Assembly (NCBI GenBank): GCA_903925005.1
Contig: CAIYDX010000219.1
Coordinates: 1-64,000 of the forward strand
Reading direction: 5' to 3'
DNA: 64,000 nucleotides
DNA from: an uncultured Geobacteraceae bacterium
GTDB taxonomy: Bacteria > Desulfobacterota > Desulfuromonadia > Geobacterales > Pseudopelobacteraceae
Each line of letters opens with the position of its first letter. Position 1 is the first letter of the stretch. The position numbers and the translations under genes are program-made. Below are positions 44,079 to 53,014 of the stretch, piece after piece. The notes below the pieces were generated by a model that saw only the letters and a program-made list of their open reading frames with translations, was not told where the DNA came from and searched no databases.

Positions 44079-44120
44079 GTATAAAAAGCCACAGGGACAT
44101 CTCTCTGTGGCTTTTTATAC
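44079..44120. terminator. strong terminator after the YbiT-type gene
   Basis: A perfect 16-base stem GTATAAAAAGCCACAG and its complement around a 10-base loop. The A and T tracts at its ends make it work in both directions. It starts 14 bases after the stop codon. Confidence 0.9.
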
Positions 44121-44132
44121 ACCGGAGCAACA

Positions 44133-44570
44133 ATGATTTCACCTTCGACCCTAAATATTAACTGGCTGAAGCCCGATATTGAGGAAGAATGCTGGGAGTT
44201 TTTTAATCATCCGGCCAAGCAGGAGTGGTATGGTTCTCATGCCGTCACGTGGGAACGGATTGTTTCCCGGTTTGACTACGGGGAGCTGGTCGCCTATCCT
44301 CGCGGTGAGTCGGTCGGCGAAATCCCGGTGGCGCTTTCATATCACCGCTATGAAGAGTACCAGACCTATCTTGCCCGGGCGAAACGGGGCTATAGAAAGA
44401 ACTATTCCAAGATGGAGGATGCTCTGCAGTGTGCCGGTTCTCTGTCTCTCAAAGCGCCGATAATCCTTTGCTCCAACAGGCAAGGACTCCTCTTTTCCGG
44501 TTACCGGCGGCTCTGCCTTGCGTGGAATTACGGCATGATCCCGTATGTCTGGCTGGTAAGTTTGGATTAG
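44133..44570 (+). CDS. hypothetical protein, possibly ParB/Srx-like fold
   Basis: A 145-residue soluble protein with no signal peptide. The end contains APIILCSNRQGLLFSGYRRL and LAWNYGMIPYVWLVSL, a pattern reminiscent of the ParB/sulfiredoxin nuclease-like fold (a phosphate-binding G-x-x-R near a hydrophobic strand), but the resemblance is weak. GGAGC stands before the ATG, just behind the strong terminator, so it has its own promoter or relies on read-through. Function unknown. Confidence 0.72.
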   Translation: MISPSTLNINWLKPDIEEECWEFFNHPAKQEWYGSHAVTWERIVSRFDYGELVAYPRGESVGEIPVALSYHRYEEYQTYLARAKRGYRKNYSKMEDALQCAGSLSLKAPIILCSNRQGLLFSGYRRLCLAWNYGMIPYVWLVSLD

Positions 44571-44607
44571 TTGCCAAACCGTTCAAAAGCACTTAAAACA
44601 AATAACT

Positions 44608-44786
44608 CAAAGGCAATAGAACGCGGATCAAGTCTGATGAAACAACTAAGTGTCTGTAAGCTGCTAAATATGCAGCAACAGTCACTAACGATTTAAGCGG
44701 ATATACACGGATCAACAAGGCAGAAATAAGTATTAGAATCCGCGAAAATCTGCTCAATCTGCGTCATCCGCGTTCTATTGCCTTTG
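44608..44786. repeat. 179-base MITE-like element with 21-base terminal inverted repeats
   Basis: Perfect 21-base inverted ends (inner part AAGGCAATAGAACGCGGAT at the left) frame 137 bases without an ORF. The interior holds further GCGGAT/ATCCGC pieces (GCGGATATACACGGATC; GAATCCGCG; CATCCGCG) of a style common in dispersed non-coding repeats. It fills most of the 272-base gap between the hypothetical gene and the second ABC-F gene. No transposase is present. Confidence 0.8.
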
Positions 44787-44842
44787 ATTTGCTCTAATAA
44801 AGGCAAAGACTATTAATGCGATAGAACCAGGAGTTTAAAGTA

Positions 44843-46477
44843 ATGATTCAATTATCAAACATATCCAGACAGCATGGCTCACAGGTTCTGTTTTTGAATG
44901 CATCCTGCCAGATCCTCCCCGGAACGCATACCGGCCTGGTCGGCCCGAACGGTGCCGGCAAAACTACTATTTTCAGAATTATATCCGGTGAAGAAGAACC
45001 GGATTCCGGCGAGGTGATTCTTCCTAAAAAGACCACGATAGGTTATTTCTCACAAGAAGTTGGTGATATGTCCGGCCGCTCTGCGCTTGAAGAAGTAATG
45101 GCTACCTGTGGCTCTACCGTCCGTTTGGCGGCGGAGATGAAGGAGATGGAAGCGGCAATGTGCGAGCCGCAGTCCGATGATGAGATGACTGCGCTTCTGG
45201 AGCGGTATGGCACAGCGGTAGAGGAGTTTGAACATATGGAAGGGTACGACCTCGATTCCCGCGCCCAAGCAGTTTTGACCGGGCTCGGAATCGGCCCTGA
45301 CCGTTATAATCATCCGGTAGAATCATTCAGCGGTGGGTGGAAAATGCGTATCGCACTGGCCAGTATCCTGACTCTCAAGCCGGACGTACTGCTGCTGGAC
45401 GAACCGACCAACCATCTTGACGTCGAATCGATCATCTGGCTGGAAGAGTGGCTCTCCAGCGAATTTAAAGGGGCGCTCCTGATGACCAGCCACGATCGCG
45501 ATTTCATGAACCGCGTCGTGACCAGAATCATCGAAGTTGCCAACTCTACCGTCACAACATATGGCGGAAATTATGATTTCTATGAGCGAGAGCGAGATAT
45601 ACGCCTGGATCAGCTGATTGCATCACACAAGCGGCAACAGGACATGCTTGCCAAGGAGGAGGAGTTCATTGCCCGCTTTGCCGCCCGCGCTTCTCACGCC
45701 GCACAGGTGCAGTCACGGGTCAAGAAGCTGGAAAAGATCGAACGGATCGAGATTCCCGCCGAAGAGCGCGCCGTCCGCTTTGGTTTTGCCGAGCCGCCGC
45801 GCAGCGGTGACGACGTGGCTGCTTTTACGGACCTCGGCAAGGTCTGGATGACGCCGGACGGGCAGGAGAAACCGGTTTTCCACGGCGTAACCGGTATGGT
45901 TAAACGTCTTAACAAGATTGCCGTAGTCGGTGTGAATGGTGCCGGCAAGTCGACCTTTCTCAAAATACTGGCCAGTCAGACCGAAGCGACAACCGGCAGC
46001 ATGACTATTGGCGCCAATGTCGAAATCGGCTATTTCAGCCAGCATGCGATGGAACTGCTTGATCCGAGAAAGACAATCTTCGAAACCATGCAGGATTACA
46101 TGCCGCTCGCCACAATCGGCACAATTCGCAATCTGCTCGGCGCATTCCTCTTTTCCGGCGACACCGTGGATAAGCGTATAGAGAACCTCTCGGGTGGTGA
46201 GAAGAGCAGGGTGGTACTGGCTACGATTCTGGCCCGTCCGGTTAATTTCCTGATCCTTGACGAACCTACCAATCATCTGGATATCCGCTCCCGCGAGATG
46301 CTGCTTGAAACTCTCAGGAACTTCGGCGGGACGATTGTTCTGGTCAGTCATGACCGACATTTTCTCCGATTATTGGTAGATCGCGTTTTTGAGGTTGATC
46401 ATGGCGAGATGCGGGTGTATGAAGGAACTTATGATTATTACCTTTCGAAGAGTCATCATGCGGCGGGCTGCAGATAA
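44843..46477 (+). CDS. ABC-F family ATPase
   Basis: A 544-residue protein with two complete ATPase domains: Walker [13 protein letters not shown] and GVNGAGKSTFLK, signatures FSGGWKMRIALAS and LSGGEKSRVVLAT, Walker B VLLLDEPTNHLD and FLILDEPTNHLD. The charged linker (about 240-290) is typical of ABC-F translation factors. It is a different subgroup from the YbiT-type gene nearby, closer to YheS/YdiF or Uup types; the exact subgroup is uncertain. AGGAG precedes the ATG, just right of the MITE-like element, which may carry or disturb its promoter. Confidence 0.88.
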   Translation: MIQLSNISRQHGSQVLFLNASCQILPGTHTGLVGPNGAGKTTIFRIISGEEEPDSGEVILPKKTTIGYFSQEVGDMSGRSALEEVMATCGSTVRLAAEMKEMEAAMCEPQSDDEMTALLERYGTAVEEFEHMEGYDLDSRAQAVLTGLGIGPDRYNHPVESFSGGWKMRIALASILTLKPDVLLLDEPTNHLDVESIIWLEEWLSSEFKGALLMTSHDRDFMNRVVTRIIEVANSTVTTYGGNYDFYERERDIRLDQLIASHKRQQDMLAKEEEFIARFAARASHAAQVQSRVKKLEKIERIEIPAEERAVRFGFAEPPRSGDDVAAFTDLGKVWMTPDGQEKPVFHGVTGMVKRLNKIAVVGVNGAGKSTFLKILASQTEATTGSMTIGANVEIGYFSQHAMELLDPRKTIFETMQDYMPLATIGTIRNLLGAFLFSGDTVDKRIENLSGGEKSRVVLATILARPVNFLILDEPTNHLDIRSREMLLETLRNFGGTIVLVSHDRHFLRLLVDRVFEVDHGEMRVYEGTYDYYLSKSHHAAGCR

Positions 46478-46507
46478 AATCCTGCGATAAAAAAAGGAGA
46501 AATTAAC

Positions 46508-46666
46508 ATGGCCAAGCCGAATTATTCGTTTGAAAAACGCAAGAAGGAACTGGAGCGGCAAAAGAAAAAGGATGAAAAGAAGGCGCGCAAGAGTGAGCCT
46601 AACAGTGACGGATCGGAAGAAACCGAAGGTGCTGAAGGGCAGGAAACGGCTGCCGAGGAAGCTTGA
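46508..46666 (+). CDS. small highly charged protein
   Basis: A 52-residue protein starting MAKPNYSFEKRKKELERQKK, lysine-rich in its first half and glutamate-rich in its second. AAAGGAG stands seven bases ahead of the ATG. Similar short MAKPNYSFEKR proteins are, from memory, common in proteobacteria near translation or RNA genes, but no function is known. It follows the ABC-F gene by 30 bases and is probably co-transcribed. Confidence 0.78.
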   Translation: MAKPNYSFEKRKKELERQKKKDEKKARKSEPNSDGSEETEGAEGQETAAEEA

Positions 46667-46703
46667 ACCTGAACCGGCACTTGTGAACTGTTTTTTATTG
46701 GAT

Positions 46704-46753
46704 TAAAAAACGGAGCGCCCTTCTTTATATCAAAGAAGATGCTCCGTTTTTTT
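46704..46753. terminator. bidirectional terminator
   Basis: ACGGAGC and GCTCCGT pair, with an inner TTCTTT/AAAGAA stem and A and T tracts on the two sides. It serves both the small charged protein gene from the left and the DEAD-box helicase gene from the right, whose stop codon overlaps it. Confidence 0.9.
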
Positions 46754-48140
46754 ATGCCTGTTCGGTTGCCGTGACAGCCGCCTGATCACCAGCCGGTTGC
46801 GGCTTTCTCTTGCGTCGCCTCGGCTTCTTTTTTACTTCCGCTTCAGACGAAGGAGCTGTAACTGCCGGCTTGGCAACAACTGCAGCCGGCTTTTTATGAG
46901 GAGCCGCGACAGGTCGTCTGCTCTTGTCGTTACCTCGCCCGGCACCCGGTTTGTCCCGCTTGATATCCTGAACCCGTTTCGGCCTGGCGGTCCGGACATA
47001 ATCGAGAACATACAAATCATCATCTGCCCATTCAGTCGGAATTTTGGTTTTAATATACTCCTCAATCGCCTCCAGGAAGAAGGCGCCATCCTCATCAGCC
47101 AGGGAAATTGCTTTTCCCTCGGCGCCGGCCCGCGCGGTCCTCCCGATGCGATGGACATAATCCTCGCAATCCTGCGGCAGATCGTAGTTGATGACGTGCG
47201 AGACGCCGTCAATATGCAGGCCTCGTGATGCGACATCGGTAGCAATCAGGATCGGCAACGAGCCGTCTTTGAAGTTGTCCAGGATTTTCATCCGTTTGCG
47301 CTGTTCAACGTCTCCCGAAATAACTTTACAAGGAAAACTATTGGCATTCAGGAGGTTATGCAGATGTTCAGCCTCGCGTTTGGTGTTGATGAAAATCATC
47401 GTGCGTGCCATGCCTTCACGCCGCAAAAGTCCCAGGAGCAGTGAAAATTTTTCTTTACGGGAACAGTGAAACAGTAGCTGTTCCACCCTTTCGGCGGTCA
47501 TGGCTTCCGGAGTTACCGAAACTTTGGTCGGCGAATTCATGAATTCATACGCCAATTCCATGACTTTTGGATTGAGGGTCGCAGAAAACATCAGGTTCTG
47601 ACGTTTCTCAAATGTCGGCAGCTTCCGGAGGATAAAACGCAGATCGGCAATAAATCCGAGATCGAACATCCGGTCAGCCTCGTCAATTACCAGTACCTCG
47701 ATATCCTTCAGACTGTAGATCTTCTGCTTGAGGTAATCGATCAAACGCCCCGGTGTGCCGACGACAATATCGGCACCGTCCAAAAGGGCGTTCTTCTGTT
47801 TCATATAATCCACTCCGCCATAAATCGCCTGGACGGTAAAACCGCAGTGGGCACCCAACTGTTTGGCGTCCGCATCGATTTGAACAACCAGTTCACGGGT
47901 CGGCGCCAGAATCAGTGCGCGTGGTCTGCCGGCAGGCTGTTTGTTTGCCAGCAAACAAGTAAAGAGTGAAATCAGAAAGGCGGCTGTTTTGCCGGTGCCG
48001 GTCTGAGCCTGACCGGCAATATCAGTTCCCGTCAGGGTAATTGGGAGGGTCTGTTCCTGAATCGGGGTGCATTCGCTGAAACCTGCTTCGGCAATGGCTC
48101 GTAGCACCTGTTCCGGAATTGGAAGTTCTTCAAATCTCAT
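46752..48140 (-). CDS. DEAD-box RNA helicase (RhlE-like)
   Basis: A 462-residue helicase with the Q motif (PIQEQTLPI), motif I AQTGTGKTAAF, Ia PTRELVVQI, II VIDEADRMFD, III SATLNP and VI HRIGRTARAG. The final ~70 residues are a basic, proline and alanine-rich tail (KKKPRRRKRKP) that probably binds RNA without specificity. It remodels RNA or ribosomal precursors, often in the cold. The closest named group is RhlE, with some doubt. Confidence 0.92.
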   Translation of the reverse strand: MRFEELPIPEQVLRAIAEAGFSECTPIQEQTLPITLTGTDIAGQAQTGTGKTAAFLISLFTCLLANKQPAGRPRALILAPTRELVVQIDADAKQLGAHCGFTVQAIYGGVDYMKQKNALLDGADIVVGTPGRLIDYLKQKIYSLKDIEVLVIDEADRMFDLGFIADLRFILRKLPTFEKRQNLMFSATLNPKVMELAYEFMNSPTKVSVTPEAMTAERVEQLLFHCSRKEKFSLLLGLLRREGMARTMIFINTKREAEHLHNLLNANSFPCKVISGDVEQRKRMKILDNFKDGSLPILIATDVASRGLHIDGVSHVINYDLPQDCEDYVHRIGRTARAGAEGKAISLADEDGAFFLEAIEEYIKTKIPTEWADDDLYVLDYVRTARPKRVQDIKRDKPGAGRGNDKSRRPVAAPHKKPAAVVAKPAVTAPSSEAEVKKKPRRRKRKPQPAGDQAAVTATEQA

Positions 48141-48267
48141 ACTGGTTCCTTTTGTGTTGCATCTATTTGTTCTTATCGGAGTACCATATACCGTGGAGTT
48201 AAGTCTGGCAATCGAAAGATGATGCCGCTCCGCCTGTAAACCTCCATAAATCCTTGCCAGAAAAGCT

Positions 48268-48297
48268 TTGACAAATCGGAAGCCCTTCTTCTATTAT
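48268..48297 (+). promoter_or_regulatory. sigma-70-type promoter of the polyprenyl synthase gene
   Basis: TTGACA and TATTAT with an 18-base spacer, 30 bases before the start codon, in the divergent gap with the helicase gene. Confidence 0.7.
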
Positions 48298-48327
48298 GAC
48301 ACGAATTTACCATAAGGACTCCATCAA

Positions 48328-49296
48328 ATGCAGGCTGCTCTCAACATAATCGGTGAAGACCTCAAGCTGGTCGAACAACAGTTTCGTAAAGATCTGCAGT
48401 CAGATGTTCCTCTGATTCGCAAAGTCGGCGAGTATGTGCTCTCCAGTGGCGGCAAACGTGTTCGCCCCGCGCTATTGCTGCTTGCGGCCCGTTTAAGCGG
48501 TTATACCGCCGATAAGGCCGTGCCGCTGGCGAGTGTGATAGAGTTTATCCATACGGCAACCTTGCTGCACGATGATGTTGTCGATAGCGCGACATTGCGG
48601 CGCGGCATCGCTTCGGCCAATACCCTGTGGGGCAACGAAGCCTCGGTATTGGTGGGAGATTTTCTCTTTTCCAAATCATTTTCCCTGATGGTAAATGTCG
48701 GTAGTCTGGATATCCTGCGGATCCTTTCCGATGCAACGACTGTCATAGCCGAAGGCGAGGTCATGCAGCTGCTCTGTACCGGCGAAATAGATTTGACGGA
48801 AGAGCGCTATATCAATGTTGTCCGCTCCAAGACCGCCATTTTGATGTCTGCTGCCTGTGAAGCAGGAGCAATTCTGGGGGCTGTACCGCAGAATCAGCGT
48901 CAGGCTTTGGCTGATTTCGGAATGGATCTCGGCATTGCGTTCCAGTTGATGGATGACATTTTAGACTATGTTGCTACCGAAGAAGAGTTCGGCAAGAGCA
49001 TCGGACATGATCTTGAAGAGGGCAAAATTACGTTGCCCCTGATCCATACTCTGCGTCAATGCAGCGAATCCGAGCGGACGGTGATCGCGACAGTAGTCGA
49101 ACAGGACGAAATGTCGCTTGATGATTTCAGGACTGTTTCCGGTTTCGTCAAACAGTACGGCGGCATCGAATATACCGTGGATACCGCCAGATCATACATA
49201 AACCGCTGCAATAGTCACCTGGACCAGTTTGCGCCGTCACCCATTCGAGAGGCTCTGCGCAGTATATCCGAATATGTGGTAACACGCAGCAAATAA
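48328..49296 (+). CDS. ispB: all-trans polyprenyl diphosphate synthase (IspB-like)
   Basis: A 322-residue prenyltransferase with first aspartate-rich motif LLHDDVVDSA followed by RRG and second motif QLMDDILDY, plus GGKRVRPALLLL near residue 40. It makes the long isoprenoid chain of menaquinone or ubiquinone; in a Geobacter-like organism menaquinone is expected. Chain length cannot be read from sequence by eye. AAGGA precedes the ATG. Confidence 0.92.
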   Translation: MQAALNIIGEDLKLVEQQFRKDLQSDVPLIRKVGEYVLSSGGKRVRPALLLLAARLSGYTADKAVPLASVIEFIHTATLLHDDVVDSATLRRGIASANTLWGNEASVLVGDFLFSKSFSLMVNVGSLDILRILSDATTVIAEGEVMQLLCTGEIDLTEERYINVVRSKTAILMSAACEAGAILGAVPQNQRQALADFGMDLGIAFQLMDDILDYVATEEEFGKSIGHDLEEGKITLPLIHTLRQCSESERTVIATVVEQDEMSLDDFRTVSGFVKQYGGIEYTVDTARSYINRCNSHLDQFAPSPIREALRSISEYVVTRSK

Positions 49297-49350
49297 TTGC
49301 CATCCACTTTTCACCCCCTGTCTCATATGCATTGAATCACCGGAGGTTTC

Positions 49351-49872
49351 ATGCTGCGGATTTCCTTACTTTTTATTGCTGGTCTGTTTCTGGCCCTGGC
49401 CGCCTGCTCTAAAACAGATACGTCAATAACAAGTGTTGTTGCAAAAGAAAAAAGCCCTGCTCCCGACATTTCCGTCGTATCGTTGGTAAATGGCAAAACT
49501 CTTAAATTATCCGATCTGAAAGGTAATGTAGTTCTGCTTAATTTCTGGGCGACGTGGTGTCCCCCATGCCGTGCAGAGATTCCCACCATGATGAATCTGA
49601 ACAGCATAATGGCCGGCAAACCGTTTCAAATGGTAGCAATTTCAATTGATGAAGGGGGGAAGTCGGCTATTGATTCATATTTTAAACAGTCCGGACATTT
49701 CCTTCCTACGTACTTTGACGAAAGTGGCGTTTCAGCCAAGTCTTATGGCATCACCGGAGTGCCCGAGTCGTTTATTATCGACAAGCAGGGTATTCTGGTC
49801 AAAAAGGTTATGGGTGGATTTGCCTGGGATTCTCCGGAAGTCGTCTCCTTTCTGGAAGGATTGATGAAATAG
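49351..49872 (+). CDS. TlpA/ResA-like thioredoxin lipoprotein
   Basis: A 173-residue protein with a lipobox (LALAACS, cysteine 19) and a thioredoxin fold containing the redox motif WATWCPPCRAEIP near residue 70 and the cis-proline region GVPESFIID. It acts in the periplasm as a thiol reductant, most likely for cytochrome c apoproteins. The electron donor would be the CcdA protein encoded eight bases later. Confidence 0.93.
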   Translation: MLRISLLFIAGLFLALAACSKTDTSITSVVAKEKSPAPDISVVSLVNGKTLKLSDLKGNVVLLNFWATWCPPCRAEIPTMMNLNSIMAGKPFQMVAISIDEGGKSAIDSYFKQSGHFLPTYFDESGVSAKSYGITGVPESFIIDKQGILVKKVMGGFAWDSPEVVSFLEGLMK

Positions 49873-49879
49873 GAGTCTC

Positions 49880-50611
49880 ATGATCAGTCAGGAAGTATCT
49901 TACATCGGGGCATTCATTGCCGGCCTGCTCTCTTTCATATCGCCATGTGTGCTGCCGCTGATCCCGTCCTATATAACCTACATCACCGGCATTTCTTTTT
50001 CCGACCTGCAGGCAGAACACCCTTCACACATCATCCGTCAAAAAACGATACTTCATTCGCTCTGTTTTATCTGCGGTTTTACAGCTGTGTTTGTCCTGCT
50101 TGGCGCCTCCGCCACTTATATTGGTTCGTTCCTGCAGGAACATGCCACTTTAATCAGAAAAGTAGGCGGCGTTCTTCTGGTACTGCTCGGTATTCATGTG
50201 ACCGGAATCCTGCCTCTTAAATTCCTGCTGGGTGAGAAAAGGGTGACGATCAAGCATAAACCGGCGGGGTATGCCGGTAGTTTTCTTGTTGGGATTGCGT
50301 TTGCCGCCGGATGGACCCCCTGTATCGGACCGATCCTTGCGGCAATATTGGCTGTGGCCGCAACAGAAGAGCGGGTATATCAGGGAATTCTGCTGCTGCT
50401 GCTCTACTCGATGGGCCTGGGAGTGCCGTTCTTTCTTTCGGCGCTTGCCATGCATAGTTTTTTGGCTGTATTCAACCGCTTCAAAAAATATATGCATGCT
50501 TTTGAAATCATCACCGGAGTTTTCCTGACGGTGATCGGCGTACTGATCTACACCAACTGGCTTACCCGGCTTTCCGGATATGTCACATTTTTCTATAAGG
50601 GGTTTGAGTGA
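49880..50611 (+). CDS. ccdA: CcdA-type thiol-disulfide transporter
   Basis: A 243-residue membrane protein with six hydrophobic segments and the two conserved cysteines in the family motifs SFISPCVLPLIPSYITYITG and GWTPCIGPILA. It carries reducing equivalents from cytoplasmic thioredoxin to periplasmic TlpA/ResA-like proteins during cytochrome c maturation, in line with the preceding gene. The following gene starts with a GTG overlapping its stop. Confidence 0.94.
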   Translation: MISQEVSYIGAFIAGLLSFISPCVLPLIPSYITYITGISFSDLQAEHPSHIIRQKTILHSLCFICGFTAVFVLLGASATYIGSFLQEHATLIRKVGGVLLVLLGIHVTGILPLKFLLGEKRVTIKHKPAGYAGSFLVGIAFAAGWTPCIGPILAAILAVAATEERVYQGILLLLLYSMGLGVPFFLSALAMHSFLAVFNRFKKYMHAFEIITGVFLTVIGVLIYTNWLTRLSGYVTFFYKGFE

Positions 50612-51039
50612 AGGCACATCGCGCACCACATTCAATTCAGCTGACAGTTTCGCAACTGGTAGTGACGGAAGCTTTTTATGCCGGGATACTGGAATTGCCG
50701 GTACAGCGGTCATTTACATCGAAAGGGGCGCCTGACCATCTGCTGATCGATATGGATGGCATGGCAATTGTTTTTGTGGAGGAGGCCGATGTCATCAAAG
50801 CCCATCCGGTGTTGGAACCGCGCTTCAGCATGTTCCCGCGCGGCATAGGGGTTACCCTTCATTTCGAAGTGACGGAAATCGAGGATATACGTGACGCCAT
50901 CATGGAGGAGGGACTTGAGATTCTCTACCCGCTCGATATAAAACCGTACGGCGTCAAGGAGATGTGGTGCTTCGATCCGGATGGCTATCTGATAGTCCTT
51001 GATGAATCGATGCCGGTACAAAAAAAAGTTGAACAGTAG
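50608..51039 (+). CDS. VOC (glyoxalase/bleomycin resistance) family protein
   Basis: A 143-residue single-unit VOC protein with the paired beta-alpha-beta-beta-beta modules (HSIQLTVSQLVVTEAFYAGI in the first; VTLHFEVTE and MWCFDPDGYLIVLDE in the second). Metal-ligand positions (H near 10, E near the end) appear present, so an enzyme is possible; the substrate is unknown. It starts with GTG overlapping the ccdA stop by four bases. Confidence 0.85.
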   Translation: MKAHRAPHSIQLTVSQLVVTEAFYAGILELPVQRSFTSKGAPDHLLIDMDGMAIVFVEEADVIKAHPVLEPRFSMFPRGIGVTLHFEVTEIEDIRDAIMEEGLEILYPLDIKPYGVKEMWCFDPDGYLIVLDESMPVQKKVEQ

Positions 51040-51058
51040 GGGATAACGGCAGTTAAGG

Positions 51059-51481
51059 TTAATTTGATGATTTGCAGATAGATATCAACGCCTCGATCAG
51101 ATTAGTGTTGGTCAGCAGTCCCACAAGGTTGTTGTCGCCGTCAGTTACGCACATCCCGTTAAGTTTGTTGTCGTGAATTATCTGGGCGGCCTGGCAGAGT
51201 GGGGCGTCAGGAGTAATAGTCAGTGGATGAGGGTTCATTGCATCTTTGACGGTGGCTTTGGCAAGTATATAGTGCACCTCCCAGGTATCCAGAGATGTGG
51301 ATTGCCCGGGAGTGAAACTCTTAATCATAAGTTCTGTAATCACTCCGCAAAATTTGCCGTCACTGGTGACCGGCAAACGGCGTATGTGCTTCTCCTTCAT
51401 CAAATGCATCGCTTCGATAATGGAAGCGTCAGCTTCAATGGTATAGGGATTAAGCGTCATCCATTGTTCGACCGTCTGCAT
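51059..51481 (-). CDS. CBS-domain pair protein
   Basis: A 140-residue protein made of two CBS domains (about 5-58 and 75-135), with TLNPYTIEADASIIEAMHLM, IRRLPVTSDGKFCGVIT and MCVTDGDNNLVGLLT as recognisable strands. Such pairs bind adenine nucleotides. No effector domain is attached. It lies 13 bases downstream of livF and could be the last gene of that operon. Confidence 0.9.
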   Translation of the reverse strand: MQTVEQWMTLNPYTIEADASIIEAMHLMKEKHIRRLPVTSDGKFCGVITELMIKSFTPGQSTSLDTWEVHYILAKATVKDAMNPHPLTITPDAPLCQAAQIIHDNKLNGMCVTDGDNNLVGLLTNTNLIEALISICKSSN

Positions 51482-51494
51482 AGCTGCCCCCTCC

Positions 51495-52199
51495 TTACAT
51501 TCCGAGAAATGCCTTTTTTACATGATCGTTATTCAATAATTCGCTGCCGGTGCCGGACAGGACGACTCGGCCGGTCTCCAGTACATACGCCCGGTCGGCG
51601 ATCTTGAGGGATTGGAATACGTTCTGCTCCACCAGCAAGATGGTGACCCCCTGTCTGTTGATCTCCTGAATGATCTCGAAGATAATTTTAACAAATAATG
51701 GCGAAAGTCCAAGTGACGGTTCATCTAGCAGCAGCAGTTTGGGGTTGGCCATCAGGCCCCGTCCGATGGCCAGCATCTGCTGTTCACCGCCGGACATCGT
51801 GCCCCCCAGCTGTTTTTGACGTTCCTTGAGACGCGGGAACATCGTGAAGACCCGCTCAACGTTCGCCTCCCGATCCGGCCTCGCACTCTTAATGAAAGAG
51901 CCCATACGCAGGTTTTCGAGGACTGTCATCTCCGGGAATATCTTGCGCCCCTCCGGCACCTGGACAATGCCGCGCTCCACCACTTCATGCGACTCCAGAC
52001 TCTTGAGATCGTGTCCCTGGAACATAATGCTTCCTGACAACGGTTTGACCAGCCTGGAAATATTCTTGAGAGTTGTAGACTTTCCCGCACCGTTGGCGCC
52101 GACAACAGTGACGATCTCACCTTCACTGACGGACAGGTCGATGCCCCACAGTATCTGCATGTCGCCGTAGCTGAAATTGAGTTTGTCTATTGTGAGCAT
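51495..52199 (-). CDS. livF: branched-chain amino acid ABC transporter ATPase LivF
   Basis: A 234-residue ABC ATPase with Walker A GANGAGKST, LivF-typical GIVQVPEGRKIFPEMTVLENL, signature MSGGEQQMLAIGRGL and Walker B LLLLDEPSLGL. The ATG at 52199 with GAGG upstream is chosen. An upstream in-frame start at 52271 would translate through the inverted repeat. With LivG, LivH and LivM it imports leucine, isoleucine or valine. Confidence 0.94.
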   Translation of the reverse strand: MLTIDKLNFSYGDMQILWGIDLSVSEGEIVTVVGANGAGKSTTLKNISRLVKPLSGSIMFQGHDLKSLESHEVVERGIVQVPEGRKIFPEMTVLENLRMGSFIKSARPDREANVERVFTMFPRLKERQKQLGGTMSGGEQQMLAIGRGLMANPKLLLLDEPSLGLSPLFVKIIFEIIQEINRQGVTILLVEQNVFQSLKIADRAYVLETGRVVLSGTGSELLNNDHVKKAFLGM

Positions 52200-52230
52200 T
52201 TGTGAAACCTCTTTTTTAGAGTCAAGAGAG

Positions 52231-52298
52231 TCAGGGTCAAGGGTCAAGGGGCAAGAAAAAAAGGGGATCAAAAGCTTTTACTGGACCCTTGACCCTGA
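52231..52298. repeat. inverted repeat between livG and livF
   Basis: Perfect 15-base arms TCAGGGTCAAGGGTC (52231-52245) and its complement (52284-52298) around a 38-base loop. It fills most of the gap between the two ATPase genes in an otherwise closely packed operon. The style (GGGTCAAGGGTC) is that of a dispersed intergenic palindrome. It could fold in the mRNA and separate livF expression from livG. Confidence 0.75.
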
Positions 52299-52300
52299 TT

Positions 52301-53014
52301 TTACTCGCTTCCCAAGTACGCCGCCACGACTTCCGGGTTCTTGACAATCTCGTCAGGCGATCCTTCGGCAAGTTTTTCCCCGGAATTGAGTACCACGATG
52401 CGGTCGGAAATACGCATAATTGTCTTCATGTCGTGCTCTATAACCATTTGGGTGATACCCAGTTTGCGAATATCCAGAATCAGTTGGATGATTTCTTCAC
52501 TCTCAGCCGGGTTTAGACCTCCCATAACTTCGTCGAGCAGCAGCAGCTTGGGCTGAGTCGCCAGTACGCGCGCGACCTCAAGTTTTTTTCGCTCGCCGAT
52601 CGGCAGACCTCCGGCCATAAAATCAATGCGATGATCCAGTCGAACGACCTTGACCTGTTCCATGGCCATTTCACGGGCAACCTTGAGGGAGTTTGTCCGG
52701 CAAAGGGCGCCGACCATGACGTTGTCCACCACGCTCATCCTGGCCAGGGGGCGGACCTTCTGCCAAGTGCGGGCCATCCCCAGCTTACAGACTTTGTCAG
52801 GCTGCAGGCCGTTCATCTTTCTGCCGTCGAAGACGATCTCACCCTTGGATGGGGGATAGTAACCGGTAATACAATTAAACAAGGTGGTTTTGCCGGCGCC
52901 GTTTGGGCCGATCAGCCCCATTATCATCCCCTGTTCCAGTCCGAAGGAAACATCGGAATTGGCCGCCAAACCGCCAAAAAATTTACTGACGTGCTTGATT
53001 TCGAGAATGGCCAT
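52301..53014 (-). CDS. livG: branched-chain amino acid ABC transporter ATPase LivG
   Basis: A 237-residue ABC ATPase with Walker [13 protein letters not shown], the LivG landmark [20 protein letters not shown], and [14 protein letters not shown] as Walker B. The signature segment reads [15 protein letters not shown] instead of LSGGQ, slightly degenerate but normal for many LivG proteins. The start overlaps the livM stop by one base. Confidence 0.94.
   Translation of the reverse strand: MAILEIKHVSKFFGGLAANSDVSFGLEQGMIMGLIGPNGAGKTTLFNCITGYYPPSKGEIVFDGRKMNGLQPDKVCKLGMARTWQKVRPLARMSVVDNVMVGALCRTNSLKVAREMAMEQVKVVRLDHRIDFMAGGLPIGERKKLEVARVLATQPKLLLLDEVMGGLNPAESEEIIQLILDIRKLGITQMVIEHDMKTIMRISDRIVVLNSGEKLAEGSPDEIVKNPEVVAAYLGSE

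Noticed and set aside
52200-52271. N-terminal extension of LivF
   Set aside because: It would translate the inverted repeat and has no ribosome site, whereas the ATG at 52199 has GAGG and gives the family start.
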